Source: Candidatus Moanabacter tarae (GTDB lineage: Bacteria; Verrucomicrobiota; Verrucomicrobiia; Opitutales; UBA2987). Taken from it: DNA of 64,000 nucleotides. Below are positions 36,555 through 46,886 of this stretch, piece after piece. The stretch spans positions 2,547,001 to 2,611,000 of the forward strand of contig CP029803.1 of the NCBI GenBank assembly GCA_003226295.1, read 5' to 3'. Every line of letters begins with the position of its first letter. The stretch's first letter is position 1. The position numbers were made by a program, and so were the translations under genes. A model generated the notes under the pieces. The model did no database searches and had not been told where the DNA came from. It saw only the letters and a list, made by a program, of their open reading frames with translations.

Positions 36555-37178
36555 TCAATTCTCCTCGATTTGCTCTGTCTTCCATCCTCTCAAAATCCAG
36601 ATAAAAAATCCTATAATGAAAAAGGCACTTGGCGGCAAAAGCATCATCCCATTGGACATATACCACCCTCCTTCATTCGAGAGAGGGAGAACAACAAACC
36701 CATAGAGCCGACCCGATCCGAAAAGTTCTCGGAAGATTCCCACGACTATCAGGATCAATCCATAACCTAGACCATTTCCTACCCCATCGAGAAAGCTCGC
36801 CCCAATTGATTCTTTCATTGCGAAAGCTTCGGCCCTACCCATCACTATGCAATTCGTGATAATGAGCCCAACAAAAATGGAGAGCTGCTTGCTGATATCG
36901 TAGGCAAAAGCCTTAAGGAATTGATCGACGATTATAACCAGTGAGGCGATAATTGTCATCTGGCAAATGATTCGGATACTGCTAGGGATGTGTTTCCGGA
37001 TTAGGCTTACGCTGACGTTAGAACCGGCCAAAACAAACACCACCGCGATAGCCATCACAAAAACAGTTTCAAGCTTTGACGTGACCGCCAACGCGGAGCA
37101 GATCCCAAGCACCTGAAGTGCAATCGGGTTGTTGTTAAAAAGCGGATCCAGTAAGACTTTCTTGGGCTTATCAGCCAT
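36555..37178 (-). CDS. nqrD: Na+-translocating NADH:quinone reductase subunit D
   Basis: A 207-residue membrane subunit related to NqrE. The iron-centre cysteines are in [13 protein letters not shown] (about residue 28) and [15 protein letters not shown] (about 112). The start is the ATG at 37178 ([18 protein letters not shown]), which overlaps the end of nqrC by 8 bases; a longer frame to 37229 has no family support. The protein ends ...TEQIEEN at the usual length. Confidence 0.96.
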   Translation of the reverse strand: MADKPKKVLLDPLFNNNPIALQVLGICSALAVTSKLETVFVMAIAVVFVLAGSNVSVSLIRKHIPSSIRIICQMTIIASLVIIVDQFLKAFAYDISKQLSIFVGLIITNCIVMGRAEAFAMKESIGASFLDGVGNGLGYGLILIVVGIFRELFGSGRLYGFVVLPLSNEGGWYMSNGMMLLPPSAFFIIGFFIWILRGWKTEQIEEN

Positions 37179-37956
37179 GAGTAACCCTTTCACTGATTCG
37201 CATTTTGGCAAGGAAGGGTCCGAACCCATCTTTTCCCAGCCAGAACTTTAGCAAGTCTCTAACCCCCCGTGCGGTGATTGTAGCGCCGGATAGGCCATCG
37301 ACTTGGAATTGAGCATTAGGGTTATTCGGATTTACCTTCCCTTTCAAAACGGTAATTCGTGTTTCCCATGCTTCATCGAAAGCTAGTTTTCCCTGCCATT
37401 GCGATTTCCAGAGCGGGTTGTCTACTTCTCCGCCCAAACCTGGGGTCTCGCCATGTTCGTAGAATCCAAATCCTCTTATCGTTCTTAGGTCGGCATCGAG
37501 GGCAAGGAATCCATACATTGTGGACCAAAGTCCCTTGCCGTGGACGGGTATGATTAGCTGTTGTAACTGTCCTTCAGGATCCCGTTCCCAATAAACCAAG
37601 GCTAGCTTTGAACGCCTTTTGATCCGTGCTAGATCTGCCTTCCTCTCAATTTGCACACTAGAAGCTGGTCCTTTCGCCGCCTTTCGCTGATCAAAGTTTT
37701 CTGTTATGACTTTATTTGCAAATTCACCTGTTTCTAAATTGACGACTCGGGCTTCAAACCTGCCAAAAAGCTCTTCAATCGATTTCCCCTCCTCAAGTAG
37801 CCCCGCGACTTCTAGAATATTTCTTTTCTTATCCAGAGCCTTGTTGATTTGTTGATTCGTTCTTAGAATCACCGATGCACTGGATACAATCACCGAACAG
37901 GCGATTGAAAGAAGCGCTGCTACCAGGAGCGTTTTTTTGATTGTATCGTTATGCAT
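37171..37956 (-). CDS. nqrC: Na+-translocating NADH:quinone reductase subunit C
   Basis: A 261-residue subunit with one N-terminal membrane helix ([20 protein letters not shown]) and a large periplasmic FMN domain. FMN is attached by ApbE to the Thr of [13 protein letters not shown] (about residue 228). Other conserved segments are [15 protein letters not shown] and [12 protein letters not shown]. The start overlaps nqrB by 8 bases and the end overlaps nqrD, showing tight operon coupling. Confidence 0.96.
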   Translation of the reverse strand: MHNDTIKKTLLVAALLSIACSVIVSSASVILRTNQQINKALDKKRNILEVAGLLEEGKSIEELFGRFEARVVNLETGEFANKVITENFDQRKAAKGPASSVQIERKADLARIKRRSKLALVYWERDPEGQLQQLIIPVHGKGLWSTMYGFLALDADLRTIRGFGFYEHGETPGLGGEVDNPLWKSQWQGKLAFDEAWETRITVLKGKVNPNNPNAQFQVDGLSGATITARGVRDLLKFWLGKDGFGPFLAKMRISERVTHG

Positions 37957-39157
37957 TCCTCAATGCTCGCCTCTTAATATGTGTCTTGATAACTAGCTGG
38001 TCAATAATCGGAGCGAATACGTTGCCAAATAGGATAGCAAGCATCATTCCCTCTGCGAATGCTGGATTGATCACGCGAATCAAAATGACTAAAAACCCTA
38101 TGAGGAATCCGTATATCCACTGCCCTAGTGAACTCATTGCTGCTGAAACCGGATCCGTCGCCATAAAAACTAGACCAAAGGCAAATCCTCCCAATACAAG
38201 ATGCCAAATGGGACTCATCTGAAACATCGGATTTGTGTCACTTCCGATTAAGAAGAGTATGGACGACGTAAGCAAAGCGCTAATCAAGACCGCTGACATA
38301 ATGCGCGCAGAACCGACTCCAGTGAGTATGAGCAGTCCCGCTCCAAGCAAACAGGCCAGAGTCGAAGTTTCGCCCATGGAGCCTTGTATCTGACCGATGA
38401 AAGCTTGAGTCCAAGTCATCTGCTGGGTAAGTGGTTCCATTCCTTCCGCCGCCACCAGGCCCAGAGGGGTGGCTCCACTGAACCCATCTACCGCTGTCCA
38501 GACAAAATCCCCACTCATCTGTGCCGGATAAGCGAAGAAGACAAAAGCTCTTGCTGTCAGCGCGGGATTCAGGAAATTCCTTCCCGTGCCACCAAAGATT
38601 TCCTTTCCAACAACCACTCCAAATGTAATTCCCACTGCTACCTGCCAAAGTGGAATAGTAGGGGGTAATGTTAGTGGAAACAATGCGCCTGTTACAAGAA
38701 ATCCTTCGTTCACTTCGTGTTTCCGAATTGAAGCAAAAAGGACTTCCCAAGCGACTCCGACAATGTTGCAAACCAGAAATATTGGAATAAAATAAAGCGC
38801 GCCATGGATAAGGTTCGAAATAAAACTTTCCGCGGCATAGCCGAACCCAAGGGACTCTATCACAACTGCTCTCCAGCCCTCTGCTGACGCTACCCCCATG
38901 CTTGCCATTGCTGAATTCGCCTGGTGCCCGGTGTTGTACATGGCCATGAACATACAGGGCACTAATGCAACAATTACGGTCACCATCATCCGCTTTAAAT
39001 CCATTCCGTCACGCACATGAGATGCCCCCTCTGTCACTTCCCCCGGAGTGTAAAAGAAGGTGTCTATCGCCTCATAGATAGGGTAGAGCTTCTCCAGCTT
39101 TCCACCCTTATCAAACTGCGGATGTAAATTATCTAGTATGTTACGCAGAAACTTCAT
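37949..39157 (-). CDS. nqrB: Na+-translocating NADH:quinone reductase subunit B
   Basis: A 402-residue, roughly ten-helix subunit forming the main sodium and quinone path. Covalent FMN sits on the Thr of [11 protein letters not shown] (about residue 235). Other landmarks are [31 protein letters not shown] and [12 protein letters not shown]. The gene lies 79 bp after nqrA and overlaps nqrC by 8 bases. Confidence 0.97.
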   Translation of the reverse strand: MKFLRNILDNLHPQFDKGGKLEKLYPIYEAIDTFFYTPGEVTEGASHVRDGMDLKRMMVTVIVALVPCMFMAMYNTGHQANSAMASMGVASAEGWRAVVIESLGFGYAAESFISNLIHGALYFIPIFLVCNIVGVAWEVLFASIRKHEVNEGFLVTGALFPLTLPPTIPLWQVAVGITFGVVVGKEIFGGTGRNFLNPALTARAFVFFAYPAQMSGDFVWTAVDGFSGATPLGLVAAEGMEPLTQQMTWTQAFIGQIQGSMGETSTLACLLGAGLLILTGVGSARIMSAVLISALLTSSILFLIGSDTNPMFQMSPIWHLVLGGFAFGLVFMATDPVSAAMSSLGQWIYGFLIGFLVILIRVINPAFAEGMMLAILFGNVFAPIIDQLVIKTHIKRRALRNA

Positions 39158-39236
39158 GTTCGGCGAAACTCGCTTTATCTATTCCCATTCCTCGATTCAT
39201 TCCCATTTATATTAACCTGCGACTAACATATTCCTT

Positions 39237-40583
39237 TTATCCCTCCAACTCAATCCTTGTCAGATTATTCCTCAAAATTGGTCCATACTCTGTTTTCCCA
39301 GGACAGACAAACGTACATAAAGACAAATCTTCCTCCTCTAGCTCCAGGCATCCGAGTGCTTGGGCCATTTCGGTGTCGCCGACAATTAATGCCCTCAAAA
39401 GGAATGTAGATTCTATATCCAGAGGCATCACTTTTTCGTACATGCCGATCGGTACCATAGTACGCTTACTTCCTTCGGTCGAGGTTGTAAAGGGGAAGAG
39501 CTTTCCTTTCAACAGTGCCGAAATGAAGGTAGGCTTCACAGAAAACTTGTCCAAACCAGGACTCTGCCAGCCTAGGAATACCCGCTCTCGGCCTTCTAGG
39601 AGTGCTGATACTTGAAGATGATACCGGCCGAGAAATGCAAATGGGCCCTCAGCCTTTCGGCCGGATAGAACCGAACCAGATATAATCCGGTTCTGGCCAT
39701 TTTTGAGTTCGGCTGATGTCAAACTATCAGTGCTGGCTCCTAGCCGTGTCTTTATAATGCGTGGTCTTTCAACAACCGGACCCGCCAGAGAAATTATCCT
39801 CTCTACATTGAGTTTCCCAGTGGTGAACAGTGCGCCGATCGCTAGCACGTCCTGGTAGTTAAGAAACCAGTTCGTCTTATTCGCATTCACCGGATCTAGG
39901 AAGTGCATATGTGTTCCCGTCAATCCGGCGGGATGAGGGCCATGGAATTCATGGACATTGATATCACTGAGATCATTTCCATTGAAAGGAATCCCTGCCC
40001 CATGGCAGAGATAGGTATTCCCTTCCGTAAGTTTCGAGACTACCTTGAGCCCGATTGTAAAATCGCTTTCCCGCCCTCGTATAACCACCGCCGGATCGAC
40101 CGCGAGGGGATTCGAGTCCATAGCGTTGACAAAGATAGAATTTGGCTGAGTGTTGGGCGCAGGAACCTTGCTGTAAGGACGGGTTCGTAGTGCTGTCCAA
40201 AGTCCCGAATCAATCAGGTTCTCTTTTACCTGCTCCAATGTCAGATCGGGAATCTGATCATCTGAATAGGACGCAAAAGACTCTGCCTCCTCTCCAGTAA
40301 TATTGATTACCACAGACTGTAGCATTCGCTGCGCTCCCCGGTTAATAGCGACTACCTCGCCATTGGCTGGGGAGGTATATTTCACCCCAGGTGTTTTCTT
40401 ATCGGTGAAAATTACCTGCCCCACTGTCACCGAATCTCCCACAGCAACTTCCATAGTCGGCTTCAAGCCGATAGAGTCTGTCCCGATAAGGGCAACTGAA
40501 CCAACGTCTTTAGACTCGATTAAGGTTTTATCTGGTTCTCCCGTTATAGGAAGATCTAATCCCTTTTTGATTTGGTGTAACAT
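39237..40583 (-). CDS. nqrA: Na+-translocating NADH:quinone reductase subunit A
   Basis: A 448-residue soluble subunit that faces the cytoplasm and helps form the quinone site. It begins [13 protein letters not shown]. It shows the biotinyl-like barrel segment [18 protein letters not shown] and the middle Rossmann-like region with [14 protein letters not shown] and [10 protein letters not shown]. It leads the nqr operon; a promoter-like sequence is visible 30 bases upstream. NqrA-F together couple NADH oxidation to sodium export. Confidence 0.97.
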   Translation of the reverse strand: MLHQIKKGLDLPITGEPDKTLIESKDVGSVALIGTDSIGLKPTMEVAVGDSVTVGQVIFTDKKTPGVKYTSPANGEVVAINRGAQRMLQSVVINITGEEAESFASYSDDQIPDLTLEQVKENLIDSGLWTALRTRPYSKVPAPNTQPNSIFVNAMDSNPLAVDPAVVIRGRESDFTIGLKVVSKLTEGNTYLCHGAGIPFNGNDLSDINVHEFHGPHPAGLTGTHMHFLDPVNANKTNWFLNYQDVLAIGALFTTGKLNVERIISLAGPVVERPRIIKTRLGASTDSLTSAELKNGQNRIISGSVLSGRKAEGPFAFLGRYHLQVSALLEGRERVFLGWQSPGLDKFSVKPTFISALLKGKLFPFTTSTEGSKRTMVPIGMYEKVMPLDIESTFLLRALIVGDTEMAQALGCLELEEEDLSLCTFVCPGKTEYGPILRNNLTRIELEG

Positions 40584-40613
40584 GGAAACTCTTAGAAGAG
40601 GGATTTTAGGCTG

Positions 40614-40642
40614 ATTCTACAAGGAATTCCTCTGATGGCCAA
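40614..40642 (-). promoter_or_regulatory. sigma-70-like promoter for the nqr operon
   Basis: On the minus strand TTGGCC (40637-40642), a 17-bp spacer and TAGAAT (40614-40619) fit the -35/-10 pattern (4/6 and 5/6 matches). It would start transcription about 24 bases before the nqrA ATG. This was found by eye and is not exclusive. Confidence 0.4.
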
Positions 40643-40798
40643 TTTTAGCCGTAAGCAATGCTTTTTTCTGAATAAGCGAATGTTCCCAGTCCAATGTTCG
40701 CATAAAGTTGGATCGGTTAGGAATCGGGGCCCATTCGGCTGCGTTTTTTCTCGTGTCACTCGACTATCTCAATTGAAATTGACTCTGGACCAAAACCT

Positions 40799-40886
40799 GG
40801 AGAGGTGACAGAGCGGCCGATTGTGCACGATTGGAAATCGTGTGGGCCCCAAAAGGGTCCCGCGGGTTCGAATCCCGCCCTCTCCG
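40799..40886 (+). tRNA. tRNA-Ser (anticodon GGA)
   Basis: An 88-base class II tRNA. The acceptor GGAGAGG pairs with CCTCTCC plus discriminator G. The anticodon stem CACGA/TCGTG encloses the loop TTGGAAA (anticodon GGA, reading UCC/UCU). A long variable arm GGGCCCC-aaaa-GGGTCCC and the T-arm GCGGGTTCGAATCCCGC follow. CCA is not encoded. A run of six T starts right after the discriminator and may serve as terminator. It is divergent from nqrA. Confidence 0.95.
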
Positions 40887-41204
40887 TTTTTTCGACTGCT
40901 TTGACCAAGTGACTTTCTTCCCGGTCCCGATGAAGAAAATGGCAACTTGGCTAATGACGCTGTAAAATCCAGACATTTTCCAATTTGTAGGAGCGGACAT
41001 TTTGTCAGCACTTTTGGCACAGCTGAGTGCTTAAATGGAATTGAGTAATCATAAATTTGACCAGAGAGCAGATAACGACCGTAGAATGGATATCCCTAAG
41101 TGGACCGATCGCAATCGAGGGTTATTGTGAAAGGGGGATATTATCTAGCAAGAGAAAATTTGTTAGAGATATAGTGTTTTTATACTAAGGCCGATTTCAC
41201 AGGG
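40887..41204. other. 318-bp spacer after tRNA-Ser
   Basis: AT-rich sequence without a credible gene. No copy of the tRNA 3' end was found here or further on, so there is no visible attachment site. It holds the 3' side of the dioxygenase gene. Confidence 0.4.
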
Positions 41205-42137
41205 TTATGAGGGCTGTTTCTGTTCCTTAAGGACTGAACGGTCGTTCCATTTCCCCATTGGGAACTCTCGGTTATCCGTCGGGGTATTGAGTTTGCGATA
41301 ACGGGGACCCCGTGTCCAGTGGGATTTTCCGTGAAATAGGGTTTTAAGTTGAGGAGGGATTTCTTTCTTAAAGGTATTGCTTAGAGTACCTCTGTCCCAG
41401 TAGGGGAAAAGGGTAGAGCCGTATCCAGTTATGATGATAACTCGTTCGTTGTTGGAACAGATATGTCCAGTGGCGTGAATTAGGGTTTCGCTGAACAGGA
41501 GGGTGGAACCAGCGGGAGCGATCACCTGGTGAATTAGGGAGCGGTCTTGGTAGGCGGCGGCTATGATATCTTCGGTCGGAGCATCAATCTTGTGACTACC
41601 GGCTATGGCTACAGTACCTCCGTCATCGGGCCCGAGATCAGTTAGATTGGTCAAGGTTTTTACGAAATTACAGTGGAAAAGACCATTTTTTGTATGGGTA
41701 CCAAATGGAATGTCCGTACCTCGATGGAATCCGTAAGGGGACGACGCATTTAAATCTTCGTGAGGGATGCGGCTATTGATGTGGGCATTCATTTCTACGA
41801 TTCGCGCTTCTCCTCCGATCAGTTCTTCTGCCATAGAAACCAGAATAGGGTGAGTGGCGTAGGAGGTGACAATAGGATCAGACTCGACAATGTTGGCCAT
41901 GAAATGGTGATGGGGGTCGTTCTTAAGCAAGAACGCTTCATGTCCCCCGGGGCCTGGCGACGAAGACTTAGGTCGTCGAGTCAGTTCATATCGTAGACGG
42001 TAAAGGGACTCCTTAAGCTTTTCCACATCTTCTGGGGCCAGTGTGTCTTGGATGACTACGTAGCCGAATGTGTCCAGATAGTAGCGCTGAGCTGAAGTGA
42101 GAGCAGGGAAGGGGCGCTCAAAGGTTGGAGTCGACAT
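41205..42137 (-). CDS. phytanoyl-CoA dioxygenase (PhyH) family protein
   Basis: A 310-residue Fe(II)/2-oxoglutarate oxygenase-type protein. N-terminal YLDTFGYVVIQDTL is the usual PhyH opening. The core holds YGFHRGTDIPFG (first metal His; the acidic partner could be the Asp three residues later), DDGGTVAIAGSHK and SETLIHATGH (distal His). The ATG at 42137 starts the conserved region; the frame upstream to 42278 is not family-like. PhyH proteins hydroxylate varied small molecules, so the substrate is unknown. It lies downstream of the amidotransferase-like gene on the same strand, 392 bp apart. Confidence 0.8.
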   Translation of the reverse strand: MSTPTFERPFPALTSAQRYYLDTFGYVVIQDTLAPEDVEKLKESLYRLRYELTRRPKSSSPGPGGHEAFLLKNDPHHHFMANIVESDPIVTSYATHPILVSMAEELIGGEARIVEMNAHINSRIPHEDLNASSPYGFHRGTDIPFGTHTKNGLFHCNFVKTLTNLTDLGPDDGGTVAIAGSHKIDAPTEDIIAAAYQDRSLIHQVIAPAGSTLLFSETLIHATGHICSNNERVIIITGYGSTLFPYWDRGTLSNTFKKEIPPQLKTLFHGKSHWTRGPRYRKLNTPTDNREFPMGKWNDRSVLKEQKQPS

Positions 42138-42529
42138 TTCAAACCAACTTGTAGGATGCCATCCCGGAAAAAGGCAAGACGATCCTGCAGGCGAGAGAGA
42201 AAAGTGGTGATTTTTAGGAAGGAGGGATAGGAGAGGGCATATTGGGAGGTCCCTAGAGATGTGTAAATTTCGGTGCAATAGAAGGCCCTAGGAAGTAAGG
42301 GATCAGGAAGGTAATTCGAGACCAAAATTCTAGATCTTTCATCTTAGTTCTTTGTCTATCCCTCATGTTTCTTTTAATTCTGCCGAATTCAAAGGACTTC
42401 TAATCTCGCTTCTTTCCTGTAAGACTTTCCGTGATGCAAACGTCTAAGTCGAGCCTTAGGAGGGCTTCCCGGTTGATCCACGAAGTGCATTCGGTGAGTG
42501 CAGCATCCAATCCTTTTGGGAATCGAATT
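42138..42529. other. 392-bp spacer between the synthetase-like and PhyH genes
   Basis: Part of it is an open extension of the dioxygenase frame with no homology. It probably carries the PhyH promoter. No repeat or RNA was recognised. Confidence 0.4.
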
Positions 42530-44260
42530 CTACTGGTGGCGGATGGCCCTTGAGTCTTCTAAAAGGATTGTATTCATTCTACTGATAATCAATATGCGAA
42601 ATGCCAAGAGATTGTGGTTTAAGCGAGGTGAATATGCGTGATCGAGAACGGCGTTAAGAAGACTCCTTGGCATGATTCTCTTGGCGATGTCTTCAAATAT
42701 AGAAGACTTTAGGGTTTTTGTTCCCATTGCTTGTCGATCTGTTTTCAAGCCCTTCCTCAGGTAGTTAAGAAAACTCGTCGGAAAGAGGTCTCGGGCACAG
42801 CTGGAGGAAAGCTCTTCTCTAAGTATCTCTTCAATATCACTGCTGGCCAACACGTTTCTGGGTGATGCGATTGAAGAACGCGTTGCATATGCTACCTGCG
42901 GTCCAAGTGAACTGACGATCTTCCTGTATAGGAATTTATCAGTTCGGAGATGGTCCGGTTGTCTTCTTACCTCGAGAAGAACTTTCCTGGATAACCAAGG
43001 GTTTACTATTTCCACGTATGGGAGCTTCAGATCGGACAGAGAGGACAATATAGAGGGTAATCGGAATCCGTGATAGAGTTTATCGCGCCATTGGGCCAAG
43101 CTCTCGCCTGGACTACGGAGGAGGTTTTGGGGGAGCTCCTGGTCCGCAAATCCGAACCCCTGGTAGTTTCTTAGATTCGCGAAATCTGTACAGAAAGCGC
43201 ATCCTATGCTATGGCGCACTGTAAGCGGAGAGGAAACTTCTAACCATCCAAAACCCTCGTCACCTCGGATGACTCCTTGAACCCCTGTTTCGAATAACAT
43301 TTTCCAAATTGTGAATCCATCCATATACGCGGAAATATGATCGATGCGACCTTCGCCTAGCGAAAGAAACCTGTTAATTATATTATGTGCAGGTTCCTCA
43401 GATGAATCCGTATGGTAGAACTGGTGGCAGACTTTGAGAGAATGGGCTAGTTTACTTGCAACGTACGCATCAGTTCTCCTAAGGTGTATAGACGATTTTA
43501 AGCCCCATGTGATTGTCTTCAATTCTTCAAGATTTCTGCCAGTTTGCTGAAGCAAAGAGAGAAGGCCTCTGCTGTCGTAACCGCCAGAGAGCGGCAATAT
43601 CCAGGTCGACAAATCCAGTTTCAACGATTCGATTGTTTCGACCATTGCCTCTCTTAACGTACGCTCTTGCTGATTGTCCGACTTGTCCGATATAGTGAAA
43701 TCTGAAGTATTTGATTTGCTCGCGATAGACCATTTTTTCTTATCGAGAAGAACAGCAGAGTCAGGCGGGATGCTATTGAGTTTGCTATGCCATGAAAGGC
43801 AGGGGCCGAGTGAACCGGTGGATAACATCCATGGAATCACCCTTTCATCGAATTCAAAACTGCCTAGTAACATCGTGATCGCTCTCTGCGAGGTCGAAGA
43901 TATGAATATCTCTTGGTCCAGGTAGTACCAGATCGTTCTCGAACCTGCTGGATCGGTTAGGATTTCAAGAGATTCTCCTCCGTTACGGAAGAGGGCAAAT
44001 GAGCCATCAGGGAATGCGCTAGAAGGTTTCCACCAATCGCTATATTCTCCGAAAAGTTTTCCAAGAAGTAAGCTATTACCTTTTTGCAGGATCGAATCAG
44101 TTGGGTTCGTTACACCATATGCAATATCTTCGCGAACTAGGATTTTTGACGGATGAGAGATGATGTTGTCCGGAGTCAATCGATGGCAGATCGTTTCCAG
44201 TCGATTCGCAATGGAGATAGAATTAGGGTAACGGTAGCAGACGTAAATTACCTTAGACAT
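42530..44260 (-). CDS. asparagine-synthase-like protein without glutaminase cysteine
   Basis: A 576-residue protein with the two-domain plan of class B asparagine synthetases. The N-terminal half keeps Ntn-like segments (PDGSFALFR, LTDPAGSRTIWYY, ISSTSQRAITMLLGS, NSIPPDSAVLLD). However, it starts MSKVIYVC instead of MC, so the Cys2 nucleophile that releases ammonia from glutamine is absent. The C-terminal half has the PP-loop LPLSGGYDSRGLLSLL (about residue 225) and the RGDEGFGW acid motif. ATP-dependent activation of a carboxylate is therefore likely, with free ammonia or an internal amine as nucleophile, as in beta-lactam synthetase-like enzymes. The product is unknown. Confidence 0.8.
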   Translation of the reverse strand: MSKVIYVCYRYPNSISIANRLETICHRLTPDNIISHPSKILVREDIAYGVTNPTDSILQKGNSLLLGKLFGEYSDWWKPSSAFPDGSFALFRNGGESLEILTDPAGSRTIWYYLDQEIFISSTSQRAITMLLGSFEFDERVIPWMLSTGSLGPCLSWHSKLNSIPPDSAVLLDKKKWSIASKSNTSDFTISDKSDNQQERTLREAMVETIESLKLDLSTWILPLSGGYDSRGLLSLLQQTGRNLEELKTITWGLKSSIHLRRTDAYVASKLAHSLKVCHQFYHTDSSEEPAHNIINRFLSLGEGRIDHISAYMDGFTIWKMLFETGVQGVIRGDEGFGWLEVSSPLTVRHSIGCAFCTDFANLRNYQGFGFADQELPQNLLRSPGESLAQWRDKLYHGFRLPSILSSLSDLKLPYVEIVNPWLSRKVLLEVRRQPDHLRTDKFLYRKIVSSLGPQVAYATRSSIASPRNVLASSDIEEILREELSSSCARDLFPTSFLNYLRKGLKTDRQAMGTKTLKSSIFEDIAKRIMPRSLLNAVLDHAYSPRLNHNLLAFRILIISRMNTILLEDSRAIRHQ

Positions 44261-44659
44261 CCAGATATTCCCAAAAAATTGCCCGGGTTGTTGCTACATC
44301 GGTTCACCGCAATTCCTCTAATATTTACAGAGGCTTACGTAGAGATGTATTGGATTTCCTTATGCCTTCCGGATTCATCTGATTCCAATTCTATGATCAT
44401 AATCTTTAATCTCTCTCAAAACTTTCTTATTTCTAACTGAAACAAATGATGCTTTACGAAAGGAACCCTTTGCTCCCGGTACAGTTCTACAAATTATAAA
44501 GCAGGGACGGTTGCCAAATGGAAACCCAGCTTGTTCATAACAGTTGAGTGATCGCCCCTAAAATCACGGCTGTATTCAATATGAAACTATAAAAAATTCG
44601 CGATTTATTTCGTAGCCTCGCAATCTTTCAGAAACCTAAATACTGCAGGCAATAACAGA
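44261..44659. other. 399-bp spacer between sucD and the synthetase-like gene
   Basis: AT-rich sequence with no gene, clear hairpin or repeat recognised. It must contain the promoter for the minus-strand synthetase-like gene. Confidence 0.4.
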
Positions 44660-45535
44660 TTAGCCTGGATAAATCTTCAGTAAGGTGTCAGCAATTTCCG
44701 ATGGCGTTTCTGCGACAGCAATGCCGGCATTCTGGAGGGCCTCGACTTTAGCCTGGGCAGTGCCGCTGCCGCCCGAGACGATTGCGCCGGCGTGGCCCAT
44801 GCGTCGGCCTGGAGGGGCCGTCATTCCAGCGATAAAAGCTGCGACTGGCTTATCTACATTTTCCCCGATGAAGGCAGCGGCATCTTCTTCGGCATTCCCA
44901 CCGATTTCACCTATCATAATGATTGCTTCGGTATCGGGATCTTCGTTGAAAAGGCGGAGGGCGTCGGTATGGGTGGTGCCAATGATAGGATCACCACCGA
45001 TGCCTATGCAGGTACTTTGTCCGTGTCCGCGACTGGTAAGTTGCCAGACTGCTTCGTAGGTCAGAGTTCCAGAACGGGAGACCACTCCTATTTTACCGGG
45101 GTGGTGGATGTAACCGGGCATGATACCCATCTTACACTCTCCAGGAGTGATGATACCGGGGCAGTTAGGCCCGATTAGGCGAGTACTGCTTCGAGACAAC
45201 TTTGATTTTATTATCATCATGTCTCGCACTGGTATTCCTTCGGTTATGCAGACCACAAGATCGATGCTTGCATCAATCGCTTCAAGAATGGAGTCGCTTG
45301 CGAATGGGGGGGGTACAAAGATCAGCGATGTGTTAGCGCCTTCCTGGAGAACTGCATCATGAACAGAATCGAATATGGGTATGGAATTGTCAAATTTCTG
45401 CCCCGCCTTTCCTGGGGTGACACCGGCTACGATTGTTGAGGCATATTCGATACACTGACGGGAGTGGAAGGCCCCGGTCTTCCCAGTGATGCCTTGGACA
45501 ACCGCGCGCGTTTCTTTGCTGACCAGAATACTCAT
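44660..45535 (-). CDS. sucD: succinyl-CoA synthetase (ADP/GDP-forming) alpha subunit
   Basis: A 291-residue alpha subunit. It shows the CoA-binding Rossmann region [14 protein letters not shown], the [18 protein letters not shown] segment, and the phosphorylated His in [17 protein letters not shown] (about residue 249). It converts succinyl-CoA to succinate with substrate-level phosphorylation, together with SucC encoded 141 bp upstream. It is the last gene of the minus-strand run. Confidence 0.96.
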   Translation of the reverse strand: MSILVSKETRAVVQGITGKTGAFHSRQCIEYASTIVAGVTPGKAGQKFDNSIPIFDSVHDAVLQEGANTSLIFVPPPFASDSILEAIDASIDLVVCITEGIPVRDMMIIKSKLSRSSTRLIGPNCPGIITPGECKMGIMPGYIHHPGKIGVVSRSGTLTYEAVWQLTSRGHGQSTCIGIGGDPIIGTTHTDALRLFNEDPDTEAIIMIGEIGGNAEEDAAAFIGENVDKPVAAFIAGMTAPPGRRMGHAGAIVSGGSGTAQAKVEALQNAGIAVAETPSEIADTLLKIYPG

Positions 45536-45676
45536 ATTTAGGGCTTAGGATCCAGGGTGATTGCCTGACAATCAAAATCAGAGGGATCTCTAAAAGTTCT
45601 AGGTAGGTTCTTCTCTGTCATTTCTTTCCCTGTGCCCTTACTAGTCCGCATCCAATCTCTGTTATGGGCAAAGGGC

Positions 45677-46861
45677 TTAGACCGCAACTAATTTGACGAT
45701 CTTGCGTGTGGCCGAACTGAGGCTATCAGCTGGAACGATTTGCAGGCTACTTTTTTCAAGAAGAGCTTTCCCTTGTTTCACGTTGGTTCCCTCGAGTCGG
45801 ACGACAAGAGGAACAGAAATTTTAACAGACTTAGCTGCGGCGATGATACCTTGCGCAATGACATCACATTTTATGATGCCGCCAAAAATATTGACGAGGA
45901 TTCCTTTAACACTCTGATCTGAGAGGATGATCCGAAAAGCTTTTTCAACTTGTTTTTCATCAGCGCTCCCCCCGACGTCGAGAAAGTTTGCTGGGCTTCC
46001 CCCATAGTATTTTATAATGTCCATCGTAGCCATAGCAAGTCCGGCACCGTTCACCATGCATGCTATATTCCCGTCTAATGCGATATAGTTAAGGGAAAAT
46101 TTAGAGGCTTCCACCTCTTTGGCATCCTCTTCATTAAGATCCCGCATTTCGAGAATCTCTGGATGCCGGTAAAGAGCGTTGTCATCGAAACTGATTTTGG
46201 CATCTAGTGCCTGTAGGCTTCCATTCGCATTAGCGATCAGAGGATTGATTTCCACTAGGGAAGCTTCTTTTTCGAAGAAGAGATTATACAGAGAATGGGT
46301 TATTCCGACCATTTGGTGGAAAGAGTCGCCATGGAAGCCAAGTCCTGCAGCTATTTGTCTTGCTTGGAATGCTTGGAGGCCAAGGGCTGGATCAACCATT
46401 ACACGTATAATTTTCTCGGGGGTTTCCGCAGCTATTTTCTCAATCTCAACCCCACCTTCAGTCGATGCAATAATAACTGGTTGAGCTGTGTTTCGATCGA
46501 GAAGGACAGCAATGTAATATTCCTTTTTTATCTCAATGGCTTCGTTGAAGTAAATGGTACCAACGATTTTACCGGATGGACCGGTTTGATGTGTGACAAG
46601 CGTATTGCCGAGCATTCGTACGGCAACTTCTGCAGCTTCGTTCTTGGACGACGTAATGTGTACGCCGCCTTCGAATCCATCTTTAAACTTTCCTTTCCCT
46701 CGACCGCCAGCGTGAATCTGGGCCTTGACCACTACTGGAACGGTGGGAAATTTGCGCAGAGTCTCTTCAATTTTTTCCTGATGGTGAATTGCAATACCTT
46801 TTGGTATCGGTACACCGAAATCTTCGAGGAGGCCTTTAGCCTGATATTCGTGAATATTCAT
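45677..46861 (-). CDS. sucC: succinyl-CoA synthetase beta subunit
   Basis: A 394-residue beta subunit with an ATP-grasp domain. It begins MNIHEYQAKGLLEDFGVPIPKG, then VVKAQIHAGGRGKG, LVEINPLIANANG and ALDAKISFDDNALYRHP. The C-terminal ligase domain contains NFLDVGGSADEKQV and NIFGGIIKCDVIAQGI. It pairs with sucD downstream. Rph lies upstream on the same strand, 25 bp away, so these may share a transcript. Confidence 0.96.
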   Translation of the reverse strand: MNIHEYQAKGLLEDFGVPIPKGIAIHHQEKIEETLRKFPTVPVVVKAQIHAGGRGKGKFKDGFEGGVHITSSKNEAAEVAVRMLGNTLVTHQTGPSGKIVGTIYFNEAIEIKKEYYIAVLLDRNTAQPVIIASTEGGVEIEKIAAETPEKIIRVMVDPALGLQAFQARQIAAGLGFHGDSFHQMVGITHSLYNLFFEKEASLVEINPLIANANGSLQALDAKISFDDNALYRHPEILEMRDLNEEDAKEVEASKFSLNYIALDGNIACMVNGAGLAMATMDIIKYYGGSPANFLDVGGSADEKQVEKAFRIILSDQSVKGILVNIFGGIIKCDVIAQGIIAAAKSVKISVPLVVRLEGTNVKQGKALLEKSSLQIVPADSLSSATRKIVKLVAV

Positions 46862-46886
46862 TCAACAGTTTGAAATAAAATTGTAT

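Noticed and set aside
36440-36600. Frameshifted C-terminal extension of NqrD (third frame ending YRYRTGNY)
   Set aside because: NqrD already has the normal family length at its own stop and no slippery sequence is visible at the junction.
40764-41020. Minus-strand frames of about 80 codons with RGRDSNPRDPFGA-like sequence
   Set aside because: They are the antisense of tRNA-Ser; this peptide pattern is a well-known artefact of reading tRNA genes backwards.
40887-44660. Integrated element with an attachment-site duplication of tRNA-Ser
   Set aside because: No second copy of the tRNA 3' end and no integrase gene in the interval; an island border is therefore not demonstrated.
44685-45362. Several plus-strand frames opposite sucD
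   Set aside because: Antisense to a strongly conserved gene; composition follows its codon pattern.
46295-46873. 192-codon plus-strand frame opposite sucC
   Set aside because: Antisense to a conserved gene with no domain of its own.
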